Shown piece after piece: positions 5,667-9,795 of a stretch of 9,795 bases of DNA. The stretch is from an uncultured Bacilli bacterium (GTDB taxonomy: Bacteria; Bacillota_I; Bacilli_A; RF39; UBA660). Location: the NCBI GenBank assembly GCA_947589375.1, contig CANQAO010000039.1, positions 1 through 9,795 of the forward strand. The letters run 5' to 3'. The notes below the pieces were generated by a model. The model saw only the letters and a list, made by a program, of their open reading frames with translations. It made no database searches and was not told where the DNA came from. The translations under genes and the position numbers were made by a program. Each line of letters begins with the position of its first letter. Within the stretch, counting starts at the first letter, position 1.

Positions 5667-6538
5667 TGATCCCACCTACTTTTTAGTGCAAGCGCGGCGA
5701 TGACGCCATCGTTAATCGCCGTAGCTATTTGATAATAATCTTTCTTAATCACATCTCCGCATGCATATACATGGGGAAGAGATGTTTCCATTTTTTCGTT
5801 TACTTTAATATAACCATTTTCCATAGCGACATTAATAAAATCAAGCTTTGGCTTGCCACCAATAGCTATAAATAAGCCTTGAATATTTAAAGATTGATCG
5901 TTATTTAAAATGACTTTATTTAACGCATTATCTTCAGCCACTAAGGCTTTTACTTCCGTTTCTTCTAAAATTACAATATTTTTATTTTGACTAGCTTTAT
6001 CTACTAAGGCTTGATCAGCTTTTATTTTATGCCTTACAATAATATAAACTTTCGCGCATAAATTAGCTAGATAAAGGGCATTAGTAAAAGCTGCATTGCC
6101 CCCACCAACAACGCCAACATTTTTATCTTTATAAAAGGTTCCATCACAAACGGCGCAGTAACTAATACCATGAATTTTATCTTCATTAGCTAAACCTAAT
6201 TTGTTTGGTTTGCGGCCAGTGGCGATTATAATATTATCAGCTATATACTCATTATTATTTGTCATAACTAAATAATTATCTTTTTTTTGAACCTTGGTGA
6301 CTTCTCCAAAAGCCCACTTAATATTATATTTTTTAAGGTGGCTTTGCATTTGCATAGCTAAATCAGCCCCACTGATAGATTCGATACCTAAATAATTGTC
6401 AATATTACTGGTTTTAAGCATCTGGCCACCAGGGGCATCTTTGTCGATTAATAAAACGGAAAGTCCTGCTCTTGCTAAATATAAAGCGGCGGCCATACCA
6501 GCGGGACCAGCTCCAATAATGATTGTATTATATTTCAT
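5663..6538 (-). CDS. trxB: Thioredoxin reductase-type flavoprotein with altered NADPH site
   Basis: A 291-residue member of the low-molecular-weight thioredoxin reductase family, which passes electrons through FAD and a cysteine pair to thioredoxin. FAD motif GAGPAG is at 9-14, the redox pair Cys128-Cys131 is in CAVCDG, the second dinucleotide motif GVVGGGNAA is at 142-150 and the FAD-contacting CGD is at 260-262. The HRRxxxR segment that normally grips the NADPH 2'-phosphate is replaced by VRHKIKAD around 168-175, so only part of the positive charge remains. It is also about 20 residues shorter than most homologues. NADPH use is therefore uncertain; NADH or a protein donor such as ferredoxin or flavodoxin is possible. 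The ATG overlaps the lgt stop by 4 nt, with GGAG 8 nt upstream; the stop overlaps the yvcK ATG. Confidence 0.9.
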   Translation of the reverse strand: MKYNTIIIGAGPAGMAAALYLARAGLSVLLIDKDAPGGQMLKTSNIDNYLGIESISGADLAMQMQSHLKKYNIKWAFGEVTKVQKKDNYLVMTNNNEYIADNIIIATGRKPNKLGLANEDKIHGISYCAVCDGTFYKDKNVGVVGGGNAAFTNALYLANLCAKVYIIVRHKIKADQALVDKASQNKNIVILEETEVKALVAEDNALNKVILNNDQSLNIQGLFIAIGGKPKLDFINVAMENGYIKVNEKMETSLPHVYACGDVIKKDYYQIATAINDGVIAALALKSRWDQ

Positions 6539-7323
6539 TTACTCATCTCCATATGATAAAGTTTGCTTTTTTTTAAACTTACGATAATTAAAATCAAACC
6601 GGCTATGGCCATTAATACGGACATAATCTGGGCAATTTTTAAATCAAAAAACATTAAACTATCGGTTCTTAAAGCTTCAATGCCAAATCTGCCGACACTA
6701 TACCAAAATAAATATATTCCAGTAAGGGTGCCAATTTTAAGTTTTTTGTAATTTCTAACTATTAAAAGCATCATAAAACCGATTAAGCACCATAGCGATT
6801 CAAAAAGAAAAGTTGGAAAATAATAGGCACCACCTATATTCATCCCATTTATAATAAACTCTGGTAAATGTAAGCTTTGCAGATAAGCTAAAGTAACTTC
6901 TGGTCCATGAGCTTCACCATTAAAGAAGTTACCCCATCTACCAATAGCCTGGGCGATAATAAGGCCAAGAACCATAAAATCTAAGATTAATAAAATATTT
7001 ACATTTTTTTTGTGTAAATAAATCAGAAGGAAAATTAACGCCGTTAAAATGCCACCATGAATGGCGAGACCGCCTTTCCACAGCATAAATATTTCTAAAG
7101 GATTTTCTAAATAATAATCTAAATGGAATAAGACAAAATATAATCTAGCCCCAATAATCCCAATGATAATGGCTAAGAAAAGCAAGTTAACCATAAAATC
7201 TTCAGTGAAACCAAATTTACGTGACTCTTTTAAGACTAACCATCCTCCTATTAATATGCCGATAAAAATTAAAATAGAATACCAATGAATACTAATAAAT
7301 CCTAAATCAAGCGTGGGACTCAT
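6535..7323 (-). CDS. lgt: Prolipoprotein diacylglyceryl transferase
   Basis: A 262-residue multi-pass membrane enzyme that moves diacylglyceryl from phosphatidylglycerol to the lipobox cysteine of prelipoproteins, the first lipoprotein maturation step. The diagnostic signature GRWGNFFNGEAHG is at 128-140 (Arg129, Asn132). His89 is in the AIHGG motif, Arg60 in GAR, and Arg212, Glu216 and Arg219 are in GRFGIEALRTD. About seven hydrophobic segments are spread over the length, including 15-31, 46-66, 90-103, 110-127, 172-190, 199-211 and 228-249. The ATG at 7323 has a GAAAGGGG site 8 nt upstream and overlaps the end of the YvlD-like gene by 17 nt. Bacillus has hprK directly upstream of lgt, which is not the case here. 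Confidence 0.96.
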   Translation of the reverse strand: MSPTLDLGFISIHWYSILIFIGILIGGWLVLKESRKFGFTEDFMVNLLFLAIIIGIIGARLYFVLFHLDYYLENPLEIFMLWKGGLAIHGGILTALIFLLIYLHKKNVNILLILDFMVLGLIIAQAIGRWGNFFNGEAHGPEVTLAYLQSLHLPEFIINGMNIGGAYYFPTFLFESLWCLIGFMMLLIVRNYKKLKIGTLTGIYLFWYSVGRFGIEALRTDSLMFFDLKIAQIMSVLMAIAGLILIIVSLKKSKLYHMEMSK

Positions 7324-7741
7324 GTGGTTTCCCCTTTCTTTTTATTTTATCTAAAATAAAGGTGTCCATTAAAACGTTTAAAGCAGAAATTAACACGGCC
7401 GCACAAACGGCATACCAAATACCATAAATGTGAAAATGAGGTCCTAAAATAACATTAACAATTTTTAAAACAATTAAATTTATAAATGGATAAAATAAAC
7501 CTAGCGTAATTCCAGTAATCGGAATCGTAAGCCACACTAATAGTGGTTTTATAGTGATATTCAGTAAATAAATAATAATAGCCGCTAGTAAAAACCATAA
7601 ACCATAGAGGTTTTTATCGATAAATAAAGTATCATCAAAAACAAGTGAGGTTACAAATAAAATTAAAGCATAACCTACCATTTTAATAATCCAATCGATA
7701 ATCGCAAATATTGTTTCTTTAGAAAATAATTTTTTGTTCAT
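7307..7741 (-). CDS. yvlD: YvlD-type small membrane protein (Phage_holin_4_2 / four-TMS superfamily)
   Basis: A 144-residue integral membrane protein with about four helices (roughly 11-35, 45-62, 66-100 and 106-130). The middle segment NITIKPLLVWLTIPITG with GITLGLF following is the hallmark of the YvlD family, which is named after mycobacteriophage holins but is chromosomal and of unknown function in most Bacillota. The C terminus is short and basic (KIKRKGK). The ATG follows AGGTG by 5 nt and is the first gene after an extended -10 promoter. In Bacillus, yvlD stands just before hprK and lgt, so its place next to lgt supports the assignment. Real holin function is unlikely, as no lysin or phage gene is near. 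Confidence 0.85.
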   Translation of the reverse strand: MNKKLFSKETIFAIIDWIIKMVGYALILFVTSLVFDDTLFIDKNLYGLWFLLAAIIIYLLNITIKPLLVWLTIPITGITLGLFYPFINLIVLKIVNVILGPHFHIYGIWYAVCAAVLISALNVLMDTFILDKIKRKGKPHESHA

Positions 7742-7763
7742 ATTTACACCTACTTATAATTTT

Positions 7764-7772
7764 ATTATATCA
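7764..7772 (-). promoter_or_regulatory. Extended -10 promoter of the yvlD-lgt-trxB-yvcK-whiA-PP2C operon
   Basis: On the minus strand TGATATAAT (7772-7764) is a perfect extended -10 element (TGn plus TATAAT), placed in the 35-nt gap after uvrB. There is no good -35 hexamer, which is normal for extended -10 promoters. Start would be near 7757, about 15 nt before the yvlD ATG. The -10 box is part of a small all-A/T palindrome, TATAAT-AAA-ATTATA. No intrinsic terminator is seen after uvrB, so readthrough is also likely. Confidence 0.6.
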
Positions 7773-7776
7773 TATT

Positions 7777-9726
7777 TTACTCACTTTTTAATTCATATAA
7801 TATGTCGCGAAGTTCCATAGCTCTTTCAAAGTCTAAGTTTTTAGCGGCGGCTTTCATTTCATTTTCAATGTTGATCATTAACTTCGCTTTTTCTTGTTTA
7901 CTCATTTTTTCTGGTTTTTCTTCTTTAACTTCTTCATTATTAGAGATAATATCTCTAATTTCTTTGACAATGGTTTTAGGGACGATGCCATGTTTTTCAT
8001 TATATTCATGTTGAATTTTTCTTCTTCTTTCGGTTTCTTTAATAGCTTTATCCATTGCATCACTAGTATAATCGGCATACATGATAACATGTCCTTCAGC
8101 ATTTCTGGCAGCCCTTCCAATGGTTTGAATTAAACTACGTTCACTTCTTAAGAATCCTTGTTTATCGGCATCCATGATGGCAATTAAACTAACTTCAGGA
8201 ATATCAATGCCTTCACGTAATAAGTTAATACCTACTAAAACATCGTATTTCCCTAGTCTTAAATCGCGAATAATTTTCGTTCTTTCTAAGGTTTTAACTT
8301 CATTATGCAGATAGGCAACTTTAATATCAATTTTCTTTAAATATTGGGTAAGTTCTTCAGCCATTCTAATCGTTAAAGTCGTAATTAAAGTGCGCTCATT
8401 TTTTTCAATTTGTCGGCGGATTTGATTAACTAAATCATCAATTTGATTTTTAGTCGGTTTAACTTCGATACTTGGATCTAATAAACCCGTCGGTCTAATA
8501 ATTTGTTCAGTAACATGATGGTGACATTTTTCAAGTTCATAGTCACCTGGGGTAGCTGAAACATAAATGACATTATCTAATTTTTGTTCAAATTCATCAA
8601 ATTTAAGTGGTCTATTATCTAAAGCACTTGGTAATCTAAAACCATAATCGACTAAAACTTCTTTGCGTGCCCTATCGCCATTATACATGGCTTTAACTTG
8701 GGGAATGGTGACATGTGATTCATCAATAACTAAAAGGAAATCATCACCAAAAAAATCGATGAGCGTGGTTGGGGTTTCACCTTCTCCTCTTAAAGCTAAA
8801 TGTCTAGAGTAATTTTCAACACCACGGCAAAAACCTGTTTCGGAAAGCATTTCGATATCATAATTAGTTCTTTCTTTGAGTCTTTGATATTCAAGTAATT
8901 TATTATCTTTTTTTAACTCTTCTAGTCTTTCTTCTAATTCATCTTGAATGCGTTTGACAGCAATTTTTAATTTTTCTTCGCTAGTAACGAAATGACTAGC
9001 GGGAAAAATCGTAATTGTTTTTTTATCATTTAAAATAGTTCCGGTAACAATATCAAAAACACTAATTCTTTCAATTTCTTCGCCAAAAAATTCAACTCTA
9101 ATTCCTTTTGAATGTTCATTAGATGGAATAACTTCTAAAACATCTCCTCTTACTCTAAAGGTTCCTCTTTTTAAATCAATGTTATTGCGTTCATAAAGCA
9201 TATCAATTAATTTTTCAATTACTTTATCACGATCGATAGTTTCCCCTAAATTTAATGAAAAGGTTTTATTGCGGTATTCTTCGATTTCGCCAATACCATA
9301 TATGCAGGAAACGGAAGCTACCACAATGACATCTTTATTATATAGAAGGGATGAGGTCGCATAATGACGAAGTTCATCTATTTCATCATTTATAGCAGCA
9401 TCTTTTTCAATATAAGTATCGGTTTTGGCGACATAAGCTTCTGGTTGATAGTAGTCATAATATGATACAAAATAGCAAACGTGGTTGTCTGGAAAGAGCT
9501 CCTTAAGTTCCCCATATAATTGTCCAGCGAGGGTTTTATTATGAGCCAAAACGAGCGTTGGTTTGTTAATTTCTTTTATCACATTAGCGATTGTAAAAGT
9601 TTTACCAGTACCCGTTGCGCCCAGTAATACTTGGCTTTTCTTGCCATTCTTAATTCCATCTACTAACTCTTTTATAGCCTCAGGTTGATCGCCACTTGGC
9701 TTAAATTTTGATACTAATTTGAACAT
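7777..9726 (-). CDS. uvrB: Excinuclease ABC subunit B
   Basis: A 649-residue complete UvrB, the damage-verifying helicase-like subunit of nucleotide excision repair that works with UvrA and UvrC. Walker A GATGTGKT is at 36-43; the beta-hairpin with its tyrosine-rich YYDYYQPEAY begins near 89; the DESH box is at 335-338; motif V LREGIDIP is at 503-510; motif VI QTIGRAARN is at 534-542; and the C-terminal UVR domain that binds UvrC covers about 609-645 (AAKNLDFERAMELRD). An ATG 16 codons upstream is open, but the ATG at 9726 has the near-perfect AAGGAGG site 5 nt before it and begins with the family's usual MFKLVSKFKPSGDQ, so it is chosen. uvrA, usually directly downstream in Bacillota, is not there. 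No LexA/SOS box is visible in the short upstream stretch. Confidence 0.97.
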   Translation of the reverse strand: MFKLVSKFKPSGDQPEAIKELVDGIKNGKKSQVLLGATGTGKTFTIANVIKEINKPTLVLAHNKTLAGQLYGELKELFPDNHVCYFVSYYDYYQPEAYVAKTDTYIEKDAAINDEIDELRHYATSSLLYNKDVIVVASVSCIYGIGEIEEYRNKTFSLNLGETIDRDKVIEKLIDMLYERNNIDLKRGTFRVRGDVLEVIPSNEHSKGIRVEFFGEEIERISVFDIVTGTILNDKKTITIFPASHFVTSEEKLKIAVKRIQDELEERLEELKKDNKLLEYQRLKERTNYDIEMLSETGFCRGVENYSRHLALRGEGETPTTLIDFFGDDFLLVIDESHVTIPQVKAMYNGDRARKEVLVDYGFRLPSALDNRPLKFDEFEQKLDNVIYVSATPGDYELEKCHHHVTEQIIRPTGLLDPSIEVKPTKNQIDDLVNQIRRQIEKNERTLITTLTIRMAEELTQYLKKIDIKVAYLHNEVKTLERTKIIRDLRLGKYDVLVGINLLREGIDIPEVSLIAIMDADKQGFLRSERSLIQTIGRAARNAEGHVIMYADYTSDAMDKAIKETERRRKIQHEYNEKHGIVPKTIVKEIRDIISNNEEVKEEKPEKMSKQEKAKLMINIENEMKAAAKNLDFERAMELRDILYELKSE

Positions 9727-9739
9727 ACTCTCCTCCTTA

Positions 9740-9795
9740 TTACGACCACTGCGGACCAGCCAATTCGTGTCCATTTAGCCAAAAATTCGTATTCT
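9740..9795 (-). CDS. 3' end of an unrecognised gene upstream of uvrB (partial)
   Basis: On the minus strand one frame is open from the window edge for 17 codons and ends in tandem TAA TAA just before the uvrB ribosome binding site, the usual layout of an operon partner. The visible tail reads NTNFWLNGHELAGPQWS, which I cannot place. A second frame is also open through this short stretch and runs into uvrB, so frame choice rests on the stop position and spacing only. Confidence 0.35.
   Translation of the reverse strand, partial: NTNFWLNGHELAGPQWS

Noticed and set aside
5667..5675. GTG start three codons before the chosen yvcK ATG
   Set aside because: The GTG is inside the AGGTGG ribosome binding site, while the ATG has proper spacing and forms the ATGA overlap with trxB.
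5515..6751. Plus-strand open frames across yvcK, trxB and lgt
   Set aside because: Antisense shadows lying opposite conserved motifs of the true genes.
7307..7741. Phage holin or prophage remnant
   Set aside because: The YvlD family is a chromosomal relative of four-helix holins; no lysin, integrase or phage structural gene is near and the gene is locked in an operon with lgt.
7802..8133. Open frames on both strands inside the 3' part of uvrB
   Set aside because: They are shadow frames of a clearly conserved gene: low-complexity Phe/Ser- or Lys-rich translations with no ribosome binding site.
9727..9774. Upstream ATG that would extend UvrB by 16 residues
   Set aside because: The family N terminus begins at the downstream ATG, which has an AAGGAGG site 5 nt before it; the extension reads through that site.
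9740..9795. LexA/SOS operator before uvrB
   Set aside because: The two ACGAATT...GGCT segments form an imperfect direct repeat and do not match the CGAAC-N4-GTTCG pattern; the stretch is better read as the end of an upstream gene.
1..9795. CRISPR array, tRNA, rRNA, insertion sequence or toxin-antitoxin pair
   Set aside because: I saw no regularly spaced repeats, cloverleaf-like sequence, transposase motif or small paired genes.
1..9795. Mycoplasma code 4 (UGA as Trp)
   Set aside because: Five genes (SGNH hydrolase, whiA, trxB, lgt, yvlD) end in TGA at expected lengths and Trp is encoded by TGG.

Overview
The window looks like a chromosomal housekeeping region from a very AT-rich, Gram-positive-type bacterium of the Bacillota (Bacilli side, near Erysipelotrichia, Acholeplasma or uncultured RF39-type lineages). 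The reasons are strong GGAGG-type ribosome binding sites, Bacillus-like gene neighbourhoods (yvlD-lgt, trxB-yvcK-whiA, murA-rpmE) and low GC. Five genes end in TGA while Trp is written TGG, so the code is the standard one and not the Mycoplasma UGA=Trp code. murA shows that peptidoglycan precursors are made. The lineage assignment is inference; no rRNA or tRNA is present to test it.

Layout, read right to left because almost everything is on the minus strand. At the right edge there is a short unrecognised coding tail, then uvrB (nucleotide excision repair). After uvrB a good extended -10 promoter starts a tightly packed six-gene unit: a YvlD-type membrane protein, lgt (lipoprotein acylation), trxB (thioredoxin reductase), yvcK/glmR (control of carbon flow into cell wall), whiA (DNA-binding regulator) and a PP2C-type Ser/Thr phosphatase. 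Genes in this unit overlap by 4 to 17 nt or lie about 10 nt apart. The unit ends at a perfect 13-bp inverted repeat shared with a convergent plus-strand gene of 103 codons that I do not recognise and that has its own strong promoter. Next, divergent from that orphan, comes murA with its promoter, closed by an intrinsic terminator, then a membrane-anchored SGNH/GDSL hydrolase, then rpmE (zinc-type L31) with its own promoter, a leader hairpin and a terminator. The leftmost 70 bases carry an inverted repeat, two A-tracts and a perfect -35 box facing a gene outside the window.

The theme is cell envelope: UDP-GlcNAc commitment to wall (MurA), control of its supply (YvcK), lipoprotein maturation (Lgt), an extracytoplasmic esterase-like enzyme, and a phosphatase of the type that opposes the PASTA kinase, whose known targets in relatives include YvcK. 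Compared with the Bacillus subtilis arrangement, two clusters are fused and compacted, and hprK, ppaX, rapZ and crh are all absent from the places they occupy there; rho is likewise absent between murA and rpmE. I see no CRISPR array, insertion sequence, prophage, toxin module or clear new defence system. The best leads are the orphan gene, the phosphatase placed in the yvcK-whiA operon, the altered NADPH site of TrxB and the coherent gene losses.
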